Shown: positions 1 to 8,792, counted from the first letter of the stretch. The stretch is 64,000 nucleotides of DNA from Phycisphaerae bacterium (GCA_016793805.1 JAEUIZ010000055.1:1-64000), one strand, 5' to 3'. Translations and numbers: made by a program. Notes: generated from the sequence alone by a model not told the origin.

Positions 1-1
1 G

Positions 2-1567
2 CCGCCCGTGGTCGTGCAGCCCACACCCAAACCGCCTGTGGTCGCGCCGCCCACACCCAAACCGCCTGTCGTCGCGCAGCCGACACCCAAGCCGCCTGTC
101 GTCACGCAGCCGACACCCAAACCGCCTGTGGTCGCGCCGCCCACACCCAAGCCGCCTGTCGTCACGCAGCCGACACCCAAGCCGCCTGTCGTCACGCAGC
201 CGACACCCAAGCCGCCTGTCGTCACGCAGCCGACACCCAAGCCGCCGGTGGTCGCGCCGCCGACACCCAAGCCGCCTGTCGTCACGCAGCCGACACCAAA
301 GCCGCCTGTCGTCACGCAGCCGACACCCAAGCCGCCGGTGGTGTCGAGGCCGAAGCCTCCGGTGGTGGTCAATCCGCCGCCGATCCAGCAGACGCCGCCG
401 GCTGCTTCGAATCCCAAGCCCCCGGTGGTTTCCACACCGAAGCCGCCCGTCGTCTCCACGCCCAAGCCGCCGATCACGGCCACTCCGAAGCCGCCCGTCG
501 TTCGCGACCCGCTGCCGCCGGTGCGAGATGACCGCTTCGAGCGCCCGCTCCCCCCCTCGCGTCCGCCGAGCGGCGGCCTCGTCGCGGGCATCGGCGACGA
601 CGACCGCGCGCGGGTGCGGCACGCCGACGACGACGCGCGCCGCCCGCACCGCCGCGACCGCTTCAGCATCTTCGTCGGGGCCGGTTTCGGGTTCGGCCTG
701 CACGTGGGCAACCTGCACGTCTGGCGCGGGAGCCCGTTCTGCTACTACGACCCCTTCTTCTACGACCCGTTCTGCCGACCCGTCGCGTACTACGGCGACT
801 GCCGCTGGTCCTCGGGCTTCACCTGGTACAGTTCGTGGTACTGCTGGCCCCGCGCCTCGTACTGGCCCCGCCACTGGGGCCACCATCGCGTCCGCTGGGT
901 CACCTATGTCCGCCCGCGCTGCGATTGGCTGACCGAGTTCCGCTTCTGCAGCGTGCCGACCTACACCGTGGCGCACTGCGGTCTCATCTCCCCGCGCGTC
1001 GTCTATTGCGAGCCGGCCCCGACGACCGTCGTCTACACCGAGCCGAGCACCATCGTCTACGCCTCGGCGAGCCCCCCGCCCGCCGTCGTCACGATCCCGG
1101 CCCCCGCCTCGCCCGGCGACCTCATGGGCACCAGCGATCGCGAACTGGGCGACACCTATCTCCGCCTGGGCGACTCCCCCAGCGCGATCCGCGTCTATCG
1201 CCAGCACCTGGCCGCCTACCCCGGCGACGTGCAGGCGGTCCGGTCTCTCGGGCTCTCGCTCATCGACATCGGCGAGGTTCTCGACGGCGCCGCCCAGGTC
1301 GAACTGGCCTATCGCATCGACCCGGCACTCGTGGCCCGCCCGCTCAATCTCGACTCGCTCCCCACCCGCGACGCGCTGGACCGCGCCCTCGACGCCGCCA
1401 CCCGCGCCGCCAACCGCGCCGATTCGGCGTCAACATGGCTTGCCGTCGCCGTCATCATGCAGGCGTCCGATCGACGCGCGCCGGCACTGGTGGCGCTGGA
1501 GCGGGCCCGTGCCGCGGGACTCGACGCCGCCATCGCCGACGCGTTCGCGGGCGTGCTCGGGTCGTAG
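2..1567 (+). CDS. Proline-rich repeat protein with C-terminal TPR-like region (5' end outside window)
   Basis: The reading frame is open from the first base, so the true start lies upstream of the window; the GTG at 8 is only a Val codon inside a repeat. Visible parts in order are about eleven copies of a ten-residue unit PTPKPPVV(A/T)(P/Q), a looser PKPPVV stretch to about residue 165, an Arg/Asp-rich linker, then a region very rich in Tyr, Trp and Cys (about residues 225-330). The last 150 residues look like a TPR-type helical repeat (DTYLRLGDSPSAIRVYRQHL and following). The composition suggests an exported or envelope-spanning protein, but the N-terminus is not visible, so no signal peptide can be shown. 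The stop lies 3 bases from the stop of the convergent kinase gene. Function unknown. Confidence 0.75.
   Translation, partial: PPVVVQPTPKPPVVAPPTPKPPVVAQPTPKPPVVTQPTPKPPVVAPPTPKPPVVTQPTPKPPVVTQPTPKPPVVTQPTPKPPVVAPPTPKPPVVTQPTPKPPVVTQPTPKPPVVSRPKPPVVVNPPPIQQTPPAASNPKPPVVSTPKPPVVSTPKPPITATPKPPVVRDPLPPVRDDRFERPLPPSRPPSGGLVAGIGDDDRARVRHADDDARRPHRRDRFSIFVGAGFGFGLHVGNLHVWRGSPFCYYDPFFYDPFCRPVAYYGDCRWSSGFTWYSSWYCWPRASYWPRHWGHHRVRWVTYVRPRCDWLTEFRFCSVPTYTVAHCGLISPRVVYCEPAPTTVVYTEPSTIVYASASPPPAVVTIPAPASPGDLMGTSDRELGDTYLRLGDSPSAIRVYRQHLAAYPGDVQAVRSLGLSLIDIGEVLDGAAQVELAYRIDPALVARPLNLDSLPTRDALDRALDAATRAANRADSASTWLAVAVIMQASDRRAPALVALERARAAGLDAAIADAFAGVLGS
20..349 (+). repeat. 30-bp tandem repeat, eleven visible copies
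   Basis: A 30-base unit coding for PTPKPPVV plus two variable residues repeats head to tail eleven times, with small third-position changes between copies. The variable dipeptide alternates between AP, AQ and TQ. The array may continue upstream of the window. In-frame gain or loss of a unit would lengthen or shorten the proline-rich segment by ten residues. Confidence 0.9.
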
Positions 1568-1570
1568 CCC

Positions 1571-2479
1571 TCACTCGCCGCCGACGGGAAAGACCATCGT
1601 AAAGTCCGACCCGCGACCCGGCTCGGAGTGGACCTCCAGACGCCCGTGATGGGCCTCGACGAGCCGTTTCGCGGTCGGAAGCCCCAGCCCCGTGCCCCCG
1701 CTCCTGGTCGTGTAATACGGCTGGAAAATCCGTTCGCGCGCCTCGGGCGGAATCCCCGGGCCGGTGTCGATCACGTGCAACTCCACCAGAGGCGCCCCGT
1801 CCGCATCGGCCCGCGCGACCGTCCGCAGAATCAACTCCCCTCCGCCCGTTGTGCCATCCCCGCCGCCGGCTCCCGGAATCCCTTCCGACGCGCCGCCCCC
1901 GTCCGGGCGCTGCCGGCTCGCGTGCGCCCCCGCCATCGCCTGGACCGCGTTGAGCATCAGGTTGAGCGTCGCCTGCTTGACCTGCGCCACGTCCAACATC
2001 GCCCACAGCGGTCCGGGCGCGAGTTCCTGCCGGATCCGCACGCCGTGCTTCTGCGCCTGCGGGAGAAAGAAGTCCGCCAGTTCGACCACCACCGCGTTGA
2101 GGTCCGCCCGGGTCGGCTCGACGCGAATCTGCCCCGCGTATTGCAGGAAGTCCGTCAGAATCCCCCGCAGACGTTCGACCTCGCGCCGCAGCGTCCCCAG
2201 CCGACGCACCAGCCGGCCCTTCGCGTCCGAGTCGATGGGGAGTTCCTCGACCCCCTCGGCCAGAAGTTGTGCATTCAGCCCGATCGTCGAGAGCGGATTC
2301 TTGATCTCGTGCGCCAGGCCCCCGGTCATCGCGCCAATCTCGGCCAGCCGCTCGGCGTCCCGGGCCCGACGCTCCGCCGCTCGCACCCGGGCCAGGTGCC
2401 GCCGAACGACCACCCGAGCCGCCACCACCGCCGACAAGGCGCCCACGGCGAAGCCGGCAAGCAACGCCGACCACATCAC
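1571..2479 (-). CDS. Membrane-anchored sensor histidine kinase
   Basis: Probable signal-transducing histidine kinase of 302 residues. One N-terminal membrane segment (about residues 4-26) is followed by a HisKA domain with H-box LAHEIKNPLS (phospho-acceptor His57) and a HATPase_c domain with N-box NLMLNAVQAM (173-182), G1 DTGPGIP (238-244) and G2 GGTGLGL (261-267). A Gly-rich insertion of about 30 residues interrupts the ATPase domain after the N-box. There is no HAMP, PAS or periplasmic sensor domain, so the input is not evident; the architecture resembles NtrB/ZraS-type cytoplasmic kinase cores. It begins 10 bases after the cold-shock gene on the same strand, so the two are probably co-transcribed. 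No response regulator is adjacent. Confidence 0.9.
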   Translation of the reverse strand: MMWSALLAGFAVGALSAVVAARVVVRRHLARVRAAERRARDAERLAEIGAMTGGLAHEIKNPLSTIGLNAQLLAEGVEELPIDSDAKGRLVRRLGTLRREVERLRGILTDFLQYAGQIRVEPTRADLNAVVVELADFFLPQAQKHGVRIRQELAPGPLWAMLDVAQVKQATLNLMLNAVQAMAGAHASRQRPDGGGASEGIPGAGGGDGTTGGGELILRTVARADADGAPLVELHVIDTGPGIPPEARERIFQPYYTTRSGGTGLGLPTAKRLVEAHHGRLEVHSEPGRGSDFTMVFPVGGE

Positions 2480-2489
2480 GCCCGGCGCC

Positions 2490-2762
2490 CTACCGCCGTG
2501 GTGAGCGCGTGTAGCCCGGCTTGGCGACCACCTGCACCGCCGCGTCGTGCCGGACCACCCGCGTCGCCTTCCAGCGCGAGTCCGCCACGACCGCGTCGTA
2601 GGTCACCGACGAGCCGTCTTTCAGGGCACGGAACCCGTCGCCCTCGATGACGGAAAAATGGACAAAGATGTCCTGTCCCTCCGGCCCGACAATAAAGCCG
2701 TAGCCCTTGCGAGGATCGAACCACTTGACCACGCCCTCCGCACCCGCGATTTGACCCGACAT
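2490..2762 (-). CDS. Cold-shock domain protein (CspA family)
   Basis: A 90-residue single cold-shock-domain protein, expected to bind single-stranded RNA or DNA. RNP1 (KGYGFI) and RNP2 (DIFVHFSVI) are both intact. The ATG at 2762 gives MSGQIAG before the domain and has a purine-rich GGGAGG-like stretch upstream; the open frame runs further to 2894 but that extension has no family resemblance. The C-terminus adds about 20 residues (VVRHDAAVQVVAKPGY and basic end) beyond the usual 65-70-residue family size. The downstream histidine kinase starts 10 bases away. Confidence 0.88.
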   Translation of the reverse strand: MSGQIAGAEGVVKWFDPRKGYGFIVGPEGQDIFVHFSVIEGDGFRALKDGSSVTYDAVVADSRWKATRVVRHDAAVQVVAKPGYTRSPRR

Positions 2763-3118
2763 GTCGAAGCCCCCGGGAGGTCCCTCCCGTTGCTCCTCCT
2801 CCGCCGATGCTCCACCGACACGCGAACGCGTCGTCGGCCTTTGCGATCGTGCTCTCTCTGGGATCACGACCGCCCACGAGTCCGGGACACACACGGCCCG
2901 GCGGCCAGCCGAGGCGATCTCCGCGCCTCAACTGGCTCGCGTTGCAATCTACCAACGTTTTCTCCGCCACGTCAACTGCCCTTCCCTCGTCGCGCCGCTC
3001 AACTGTCATCAGCCGTTCCTCACTCGTTCGAATCACGAACTTCGACCCGGGTTCCCGATAACCACTCCGGCACGGAGACGGAGAGAGCTCAGGGATTGTT
3101 CCTAGGAACGGAGCCGCC
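2763..3118. promoter_or_regulatory. Divergent intergenic region with two GTTC/GAAC inverted repeats
   Basis: This 356-base gene-free stretch separates the cold-shock gene (left) from parA (right). It carries two related inverted repeats near parA: GTTCG-AATCA-CGAAC at 3026-3040 and the perfect 12-base palindrome GTTCCTAGGAAC at 3098-3109, which ends 9 bases before the parA start codon. Their shared GTTC...GAAC arms suggest an operator, possibly for autoregulation, but that is inference. No convincing -35/-10 pair was identified. Frames open through the region show no family resemblance. Confidence 0.4.
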
Positions 3119-4561
3119 GTGCGCACAATTTCCATCATCAATCAAAAAGGCGGCTGTGGCAAGACCACGACCGCCATCAACCTGTCCGGAATCCTCGCTC
3201 GCCGAGGGTACCGCTGCCTGCTCGTGGACATGGACCCGCAGTCGCATTGCGCCGCGGGACTTGCGATCCCCGAGCAGCGCATCGACCTCGACATCGGTGA
3301 CGCCCTGCTCGCCGGTTCCGAGGGCGGCGGAGGGGCGGGCGTCGATCGGGCGCGGCTGCTGTGGCGCGTGAGCCGGAACCTCGACCTCGCCCCGAGCCGG
3401 ACCAAACTGGCCGGGCTCGAGTCCAGCCGGGGAGGGCTCGCCGACTCTCCGGACAAGCATCTCCGTTTAGCGCATGTATTGCGCCATTTCGAAACCAGTT
3501 ACGACGTGTGCGTCGTCGATTGTCCGCCGTCGATCGGCATCCTCACCTACAACGCGCTCGCCGCCTCGCAGGATGTCCTGATCCCGGTGCAAACCGCGTT
3601 TTTCGCGTTGCAGGGGGCGACGAAGCAGGTGAGCACGATCCGCAGCCTATCGAAGCGGCTCGAGCAGCCCCCCAGATACCACGTCCTGCCGACGTTGCAC
3701 GAGGAGTCGAGCGCGCTGGCGCGCGACATCCTGGACGAGATTCGGCGGCGATTTGAGGACAAGGTAGTCCCGTGCGTGATTCGCCACGATGCGGCGCTCA
3801 AGGAGGCCGCGAGCTTCGGGCAGCCCGTGGTCGAGTATTCGCCGACCTCGATCGGGGCGCTGGACTACACGGCCCTGGCGGAATGGGCGGTCTCGGTGCT
3901 GGGCATCGGAGGGATGACGAGTGTGCGGGCGCCCGAGGCCAGCGAGCGGCCGGAGGTCGTGGTGCCGACGGCGCCGGCGATGGCGGAGTTGGCGCGACGG
4001 GTGGAAGCGGTCTCGATGATCGCGGAGCGAGCGATCTCGCCGGGCGAGACGCCGCTGGTGGTCGTCCCGAGCGTGGCCCACGAACTCGCGGCGGTGTCGA
4101 TCACGCGGTCGCAGGACCTGGCGGCGCTGGCACGGGCGGCGTCAGAGTTGCGGTCGCGGACGTGGGACGGGAAGTCGGAGGTGCCGCCGCCTCCACCGGG
4201 AACGCCCGAGGCCGAGTTGGCGGAGCGATCGCGTCGGGAGGCCATGGCTGGGATGTATGGGGCACGATCGACGCGGAGTGGGGCGCTGTTCGTGCAGCCG
4301 CTGGCGGCGGGGTCGAGCGTCGCGGTGGCCGGGGAGTTCAACGGATGGGAACCCGCGGCGGGGCAGATGCGAAGGAACGAGGCGATGGGGGTGTGGGAAA
4401 CGTGTGTGCGGCTGCCTCCGGGCCGATGGCGCTATAGGCTGGTGGTGGACGGGCGATGGATGGTGGACCCGCACAACCCCGCGCTGGAGCCGAACCCGTA
4501 CCACGGGATGAACAGCGTGATCGAGGTGCCGGCGGAGTCGGGCGGGCGGAGGTCGGGATGA
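3119..4561 (+). CDS. ParA-family ATPase fused to a C-terminal CBM48/AMPK-beta-like domain
   Basis: 480 residues from a GTG start preceded by GGAACGGAG. Residues 1-270 are a ParA/Soj ATPase: deviant Walker A KGGCGKTT (10-17), Walker A' LVDMDPQ, and Walker B VVDCPPSIG. A linker of about 110 residues follows. The last 90 residues form an early-set glycogen-binding-like domain, recognisable from VAVAGEFNGW, the VWE strand, PPGRWRYRLVVDG and DPHNP. ParA ATPases position chromosomes, plasmids or protein complexes by ATP-driven dimerisation on DNA; CBM48 domains bind alpha-glucans or act as protein-interaction domains. No parB or parS was seen nearby, so a chromosome-partition role is not supported by context. 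The stop overlaps the ATG of the next gene (ATGA), implying translational coupling. Confidence 0.85.
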   Translation: MRTISIINQKGGCGKTTTAINLSGILARRGYRCLLVDMDPQSHCAAGLAIPEQRIDLDIGDALLAGSEGGGGAGVDRARLLWRVSRNLDLAPSRTKLAGLESSRGGLADSPDKHLRLAHVLRHFETSYDVCVVDCPPSIGILTYNALAASQDVLIPVQTAFFALQGATKQVSTIRSLSKRLEQPPRYHVLPTLHEESSALARDILDEIRRRFEDKVVPCVIRHDAALKEAASFGQPVVEYSPTSIGALDYTALAEWAVSVLGIGGMTSVRAPEASERPEVVVPTAPAMAELARRVEAVSMIAERAISPGETPLVVVPSVAHELAAVSITRSQDLAALARAASELRSRTWDGKSEVPPPPPGTPEAELAERSRREAMAGMYGARSTRSGALFVQPLAAGSSVAVAGEFNGWEPAAGQMRRNEAMGVWETCVRLPPGRWRYRLVVDGRWMVDPHNPALEPNPYHGMNSVIEVPAESGGRRSG

Positions 4562-5841
4562 CCACGTCGGCGCGAACTGGGACGGGACGTGGGCCGTCGG
4601 GCGCGGATTACGACGCGCTGGCGGACCTGTTCCTGGGAGAAGGCCGGGTGGAGCAGCGCGGGGAGGACCCGCGGCGAGCGCACGAGGTGCGGCACGCGAC
4701 GGTCGAGCAGATCGTGGTGGGGCATCTGCCGGTGTCGCCCTGGGCGTGGGTTCGGCAGTACGCGCGGCAGATGGCGGAGGCCTCGGGCCGGGGCGCGGCG
4801 CTGGTGCGGATCGAGCGTGGACGAGTGACGATCGAGTCGGCGGGGGTGGCGGAGGTGCGCGGCGAGGGAGCGCTCGAGGGCACGATCCGGTCGCTGGCGT
4901 CGCGGGTGGGCGCGTGGCTGGTGAGCGTGCCGGATGGCGCCGGGCTGATCGGGGCGGACGCGGTGACGGTGCTGACGGGTGCGGACGAGGCGTCGGTGGT
5001 CGGGTCGTACCGGGCGCTGCGAGACCTGGTCGCGTCGGACGGAGCGGTCGCGGTGCGGATGGCAATCATGGGGGCGTCGGCGGAGCGTGCGGGGGAGGCG
5101 TCGTCGCGGCTGGCGCGGGCGGCGGAGGCGTTCCTGGGCCGACCCATCACGCTGGCGGCGATCGTGCAACGGATCGCGGGGACGACGCCGGGCGCGGTGG
5201 TGTATGAGGGCGAGGCGACGGGTGACCCGGGCGAGGAGGCGAGGCGGATCGTCGGGCTGGTGCGAGCGACGTCGCGGGTGGAGTCCCGGCATGGCCCGGG
5301 GAGCGAGCCGCGCGGGGGATGGATCGGCGAGGGCGACGAGGATCGGGCGGGGGCGGTGGCGAAGTACGCGGCGGCGATGCGGCACGTGAGGGAGGCCGTC
5401 AGCGAGCGGGTCGAGCCGCGGACGGAGTCGAAGGTCGCCAGCGCGCCACAGAGGGCGGGGGCAAGAACGGGGGACGAGTCGGCGGCGGCGCTGCTCGGGC
5501 TGACGGTGGCGCCGATCCGGTGCCCGGCTTCACCGATGGTGGACATCGCGGTGGACTCGGCGGGCGAGGTGCATCTGGCGGTGCTCGCGGGCGAGGCCGG
5601 AGACCGTGCAGTGGTGGATGTGCTGGCGGCGGCGGATTGGGCGCGAGCCAATGCGAGGGTGCTGGCGATGGCGCTGCGGTCGGTGGGTATCGCTGCAGAC
5701 CCGCAGCACACGACGATGCACGTCGTCACGGAGCGCGCCGCGGACACGAGGCGGCTGGAAGTCGGGGGCGTGCGGACGCACCTGGCGATCCGCGTCGAGG
5801 TCGAAGGTCGGACGGTGCGGAAGATCGTCAGCGCAGGGTGA
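4558..5841 (+). CDS. MinD/FlhG-like protein lacking a Walker A motif (ParA partner)
   Basis: 427 residues, start ATG overlapping the parA stop by four bases. No database-style family is obvious, but the middle reads like a degenerate MinD/FlhG fold: a segment after HLPVSPWAWV occupies the place of the P-loop but has no GK(S/T); GRGAALVRI matches the strand that normally carries the Walker A' aspartate; WLVSVPDGAGLIGADAVTVL and DEASVVGSYRALRDL match the Walker B strand and following helix; and the FLGRP...VQRI segment resembles the MinD/FlhG end. The last 150 residues are Gly/Arg-rich, then a conserved-looking C-terminal domain. My reading is a pseudo-ATPase that partners the upstream ParA-CBM48 protein. 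The fold assignment is inference by eye. Confidence 0.7.
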   Translation: MTTSARTGTGRGPSGADYDALADLFLGEGRVEQRGEDPRRAHEVRHATVEQIVVGHLPVSPWAWVRQYARQMAEASGRGAALVRIERGRVTIESAGVAEVRGEGALEGTIRSLASRVGAWLVSVPDGAGLIGADAVTVLTGADEASVVGSYRALRDLVASDGAVAVRMAIMGASAERAGEASSRLARAAEAFLGRPITLAAIVQRIAGTTPGAVVYEGEATGDPGEEARRIVGLVRATSRVESRHGPGSEPRGGWIGEGDEDRAGAVAKYAAAMRHVREAVSERVEPRTESKVASAPQRAGARTGDESAAALLGLTVAPIRCPASPMVDIAVDSAGEVHLAVLAGEAGDRAVVDVLAAADWARANARVLAMALRSVGIAADPQHTTMHVVTERAADTRRLEVGGVRTHLAIRVEVEGRTVRKIVSAG

Positions 5842-5874
5842 AACGGCTGTTCCGCGGTTCGAGCGGGCCTGTGC

Positions 5875-7200
5875 CTACGCGCTCTCTTTGCGCTTGACGC
5901 GGAGGTCGGCGAGTCGGACGGCGGGGTTGCGAGCGGTGGCCTCGTCGATGACGTATTCGGCGCCCTGCTGGGAGTGGTCGGGGAGTTCGAACATGAGTTC
6001 CATCATGACCTCTTCCATGACGGCGCGCAGGCCGCGGGCGCCGGTGTCGCGCTTGGCGGCCTTCTCGGCGATGGCGTGGAGCGCGCCCTGGGTGAAGGTG
6101 AGTTTGGCGCCCTCGAGTTGGAAGAGGTGCTGGTACTGGCGGACGAGCGCGTTGCGCGGCTCGGTGAGGATCGAGACCATCGCGTCGGTCGTCAGCGGCA
6201 TCAGCGGCGCGATGACCGGGAGGCGCCCGACGAACTCGGGGATCATCCCGAACTCGATGAGGTCCTCGGGGGCGACGCGCTGGAGGAGTTCGGCGCGGCG
6301 GGTCTCCTCGTCGCGGGCCTGGGCCTCGGCGGTGAAGCCGATTCGGGCCTTGCCGAGGCGACGGCGGATGATGTCTTCGAGGCCGACGAAGGTGCCCCCG
6401 CAGATGAAAAGGATGTGCGTGGTGTCGACCTGGATGTACTGCTGCTCGGGGTGCTTGCGCCCGCCCTGCGGGGGGACGTTCGAGACGGTGCCCTCGAGCA
6501 TCTTCAGGAGCGACTGCTGCACGCCCTCGCCCGAGACGTCGCGGGTGATCGAGACGTTGTTGGAGGTCTTCCCGATCTTGTCGATCTCGTCGATGTAGAT
6601 GATCCCGCGCTGCGCGGACTCGAGGTCGTAGTCGGCGGCCTGGAGGAGTTTGAGGAGGAGGTTCTCGACGTCCTCGCCGACGTACCCGGCCTCGGTGAGC
6701 GTGGTCGCGTCGCCGATGGCGAAGGGGACCTTGAGCATCTTGGCGAGGGTGCGGGCGAGGAGGGTCTTGCCCGAGCCGGTGGGCCCGATCATGAGGATGT
6801 TGGACTTGTCGAGTTCGACGGAACTGTCCTCGCTCTCGGTGTGGAGCAGCCGCTTGTAGTGGTTGTGGACGGCGACCGAGAGGGCCCGCTTGGCCTGGGT
6901 CTGCCCGATGACGTACTGGTCGAGGTGCTCGGTGATCTGGCGGGGCGAGGGGATGTCGGTGAGTTTGGAACTGACGGACCCGACGCGACGCCGCTCCTGG
7001 CGGAAGATGTTCTGGCAGAGGTCGACGCAACTGGTGCAGATGTAGACCTCGTTGGGCCCCTCGACCATGGGCCCGACGTCGCGGCTGGTCTTGCCGCAGA
7101 AGGAGCAGGTGGTGACGCGGCGGCCGCGGAAGTTCTCGTCGGTCCCGCGCGGAGCGCCGGGGCCCTGCTGGTCCGAGCCGTCTTGCTTGTTCTTGGCCAT
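5875..7200 (-). CDS. clpX: ATP-dependent Clp protease ATP-binding subunit ClpX
   Basis: 441 residues, close to the family norm. The N-terminal zinc-binding domain has Cys32, Cys35, Cys55 and Cys58. The AAA+ module has Walker A GPTGSGKT (139-146) and Walker [12 protein letters not shown] (200-210), followed by the GYVGEDVE pore-region sequence and the KARIGF loop that docks on ClpP. ClpX unfolds tagged substrates and feeds them to ClpP. The ATG at 7200 begins [10 protein letters not shown]; the frame stays open upstream but without resemblance. clpP is not in the window. It is convergent with the ParA-partner gene, 33 bases apart. Confidence 0.97.
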   Translation of the reverse strand: MAKNKQDGSDQQGPGAPRGTDENFRGRRVTTCSFCGKTSRDVGPMVEGPNEVYICTSCVDLCQNIFRQERRRVGSVSSKLTDIPSPRQITEHLDQYVIGQTQAKRALSVAVHNHYKRLLHTESEDSSVELDKSNILMIGPTGSGKTLLARTLAKMLKVPFAIGDATTLTEAGYVGEDVENLLLKLLQAADYDLESAQRGIIYIDEIDKIGKTSNNVSITRDVSGEGVQQSLLKMLEGTVSNVPPQGGRKHPEQQYIQVDTTHILFICGGTFVGLEDIIRRRLGKARIGFTAEAQARDEETRRAELLQRVAPEDLIEFGMIPEFVGRLPVIAPLMPLTTDAMVSILTEPRNALVRQYQHLFQLEGAKLTFTQGALHAIAEKAAKRDTGARGLRAVMEEVMMELMFELPDHSQQGAEYVIDEATARNPAVRLADLRVKRKESA

Positions 7201-7334
7201 TCGTCCCTCGCCGGTGCGTACGAATCGTGGCGGCGGACGCCCGCGGACGGGTCGGCCAGCCGATCGGCGAGAGTGTATCGGCCGGGTGGCGCGTTGTCTC
7301 CACCGGAAAGCGGATCCGCCGCGTCCGTGGGCGG

Positions 7335-7613
7335 TTATCGCTCGGGTGATCGCCGGGCGGCGAGGTCTGGGGGCTGCGCGCGGGCCCGCTCGACGAGTTT
7401 GCGCTTCGTGGCCTCGAACTCCTCGGGCGTCATCTGGCCCGAGTCGCGGAGGCGGCGCATCTCCTCCATGAGCGAGGCGGGCGAGGCGCCGTCGTTCCCC
7501 CCGAGCGTGCGGCGGCGGATGGCGAGGATGACCAGCCCGGCGACGACGACCACGACGATCAGCGCGCCGAGCCAGAGGAGCGCGGGCCCGAGGCCCGAGG
7601 CCCCGAGGGTCAC
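7335..7613 (-). CDS. Small single-pass membrane protein with SHOCT-like domain
   Basis: 92 residues. A hydrophobic segment at about residues 10-32 ([20 protein letters not shown]) is followed by a basic stop and a SHOCT-type helical pair ([20 protein letters not shown], then [10 protein letters not shown]). SHOCT domains are short oligomerisation or interaction modules found at protein ends. Its start overlaps the stop of the upstream gene by four bases, so the two are probably translated together. Function unknown. Confidence 0.75.
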   Translation of the reverse strand: MTLGASGLGPALLWLGALIVVVVVAGLVILAIRRRTLGGNDGASPASLMEEMRRLRDSGQMTPEEFEATKRKLVERARAQPPDLAARRSPER

Positions 7614-8332
7614 GCGCCACCTCGGATCGCGTCGTGGAGCGGGCGGATGAGTCGCGGGACGGCGAACTCATCGACGAGGGCCTCGGCGCGGCGGCCGAGG
7701 TCTTCCATGACGGCGGGGAGGTCCTCGATGCGTGGGAACGGCCCGTGCGTTCGGAGGGTGACGTAGACGCTTAGTGGCTCGGGGCCGCGATCGGTGCGGG
7801 GGCGGGTTTTGACCTCGATCTGGGCCTCGAGTCGGTCGTCGAGCGTGAGCCCGATCGAGGGCTGGCAGGAGGCGACGGCGACGCCGGGAGCGTCGAGGAG
7901 CGGCCCGAAGGCGGAATCGGCGAGGAGCGCGTGCCCGACCAGGGCGTCGTGGGGCATGTCGGCGGCGAGGTCGAAGCCGAAGAGGAGTTCCACAAAGTCG
8001 GCGTCGAGCGGGGAGACCCCGAGAAAGAAAGGAGCGATCTCGAGGATCGCGCGGTGGAAGGCGTAGGCGTCGGCGAGGCGCGCGGGGTTGACCGAGCCGG
8101 CGCGGAGGCTCCGCTCGCGGAGCGCGACCCATTGGTGGTTGGTGGAGGCGGCGTCGGCCTCGAGGGCGAGTTCGTCCTTGTACCTCCGGAAGTTGGCCAT
8201 GGCGGGGAACTGACGGCGGACGCGGTCGAAGAGGTCGAGCACGGTCTGGCGCTCGCGGTCCTGGTCGAGTTTGAGACCCAGTTTCAGGTTGACGTAGTAG
8301 TCGTCGCAGAGGGCGCGCGGGAACTCGAGCAT
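7610..8332 (-). CDS. Conserved protein of unknown function
   Basis: 240 residues, soluble, no signal peptide or membrane segment. I do not recognise the family. It starts [20 protein letters not shown] and contains a helical first half and a beta-rich second half ([23 protein letters not shown]). A good GGAGG ribosome-binding site precedes the ATG, and the promoter seems to be the TAGACT box at 8354-8359. The SHOCT gene follows with a four-base overlap, so they form a two-gene unit. Confidence 0.75.
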   Translation of the reverse strand: MLEFPRALCDDYYVNLKLGLKLDQDRERQTVLDLFDRVRRQFPAMANFRRYKDELALEADAASTNHQWVALRERSLRAGSVNPARLADAYAFHRAILEIAPFFLGVSPLDADFVELLFGFDLAADMPHDALVGHALLADSAFGPLLDAPGVAVASCQPSIGLTLDDRLEAQIEVKTRPRTDRGPEPLSVYVTLRTHGPFPRIEDLPAVMEDLGRRAEALVDEFAVPRLIRPLHDAIRGGA

Positions 8333-8353
8333 GATGCCTCCGGTCGGGGCGGG

Positions 8354-8363
8354 AGTCTAGGAT
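8354..8363. promoter_or_regulatory. Overlapping divergent -10 elements
   Basis: The ten bases AGTCTAGGAT contain TAGACT on the minus strand (8354-8359, serving the gene starting at 8332) and TAGGAT on the plus strand (8358-8363, serving the lipoprotein starting at 8409). The two boxes overlap by two bases, so polymerase could probably occupy only one direction at a time. The -35 elements are not clear. Confidence 0.35.
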
Positions 8364-8408
8364 TGGGCCCGGCAGGGCATGGCGCCAGGCCGGCTCTGGA
8401 GGATTCCG

Positions 8409-8735
8409 ATGAAACTCAGCACGATTGCTCTTGGTTTGACGCTCGGCGGCTCGGTCCTGCTCTTCGCGGGGTGCGCGAAGGAGAAGGCCTGCTGCGGCAC
8501 CTGCGGCACCAGCGAGAAGGGCGCCCGGTCCGCCAGCGTGGCGACGATCAACACGATGTGCCCCATCGGCGGGGACGAGTTCGACAACAAGGCGCACTCG
8601 GCGGCCCTCACCCGCACCTACAAGGGTCAGAAGATCGGGTTCTGCTGCGAGGGGTGCGTCAAGAAGTTCGACGGCAAGAGCGACGCCGACAAGGACGCGG
8701 TCCTGACCGCGGCCAAGGCGAACAAGACGCTCTGA
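8409..8735 (+). CDS. Cys-rich lipoprotein with YHS/TRASH-like metal-binding domain
   Basis: 108 residues. The start ATG at 8409 is chosen because it gives a compact signal peptide MKLSTIALGLTLGGSVLLFA ending in lipobox FAGC; an upstream GTG frame would spoil it. The cysteine is followed by a CC..C cluster, then CPIGGDEFD and a YKGQKIGFCCEGCVKKF segment, matching the YHS/TRASH type of small metal-binding domain (Cys-rich, binding a soft metal). Likely anchored in the membrane facing the periplasm, possibly in copper or other metal handling; this last point is inference. A terminator-like hairpin follows the stop. Confidence 0.8.
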   Translation: MKLSTIALGLTLGGSVLLFAGCAKEKACCGTCGTSEKGARSASVATINTMCPIGGDEFDNKAHSAALTRTYKGQKIGFCCEGCVKKFDGKSDADKDAVLTAAKANKTL

Positions 8736-8756
8736 GGCGATTCGACGGCTGATCCC

Positions 8757-8792
8757 GCGGCGTGCGCTCGCCGGCGCGCGCCGCGTTTCTCT
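8757..8792 (+). terminator. Rho-independent terminator after the Cys-rich lipoprotein gene
   Basis: An 11-base stem (8757-8767 with 8774-8784, one G-U pair) closes a six-base loop and is followed by a T-rich run GTTTCTCTT. It lies between two convergent genes. Confidence 0.65.

Noticed and set aside
20..349. Possible CRISPR array at the 30-base repeats
   Set aside because: The units are adjacent without spacers and lie inside an open coding frame that encodes PTPKPPVV repeats.
3119..5841. A plasmid or chromosome partition locus (parAB-parS)
   Set aside because: No HTH ParB or centromere-like 16-base palindrome set was found; the partner has no DNA-binding motif and ParA carries a glycogen-binding-like domain.
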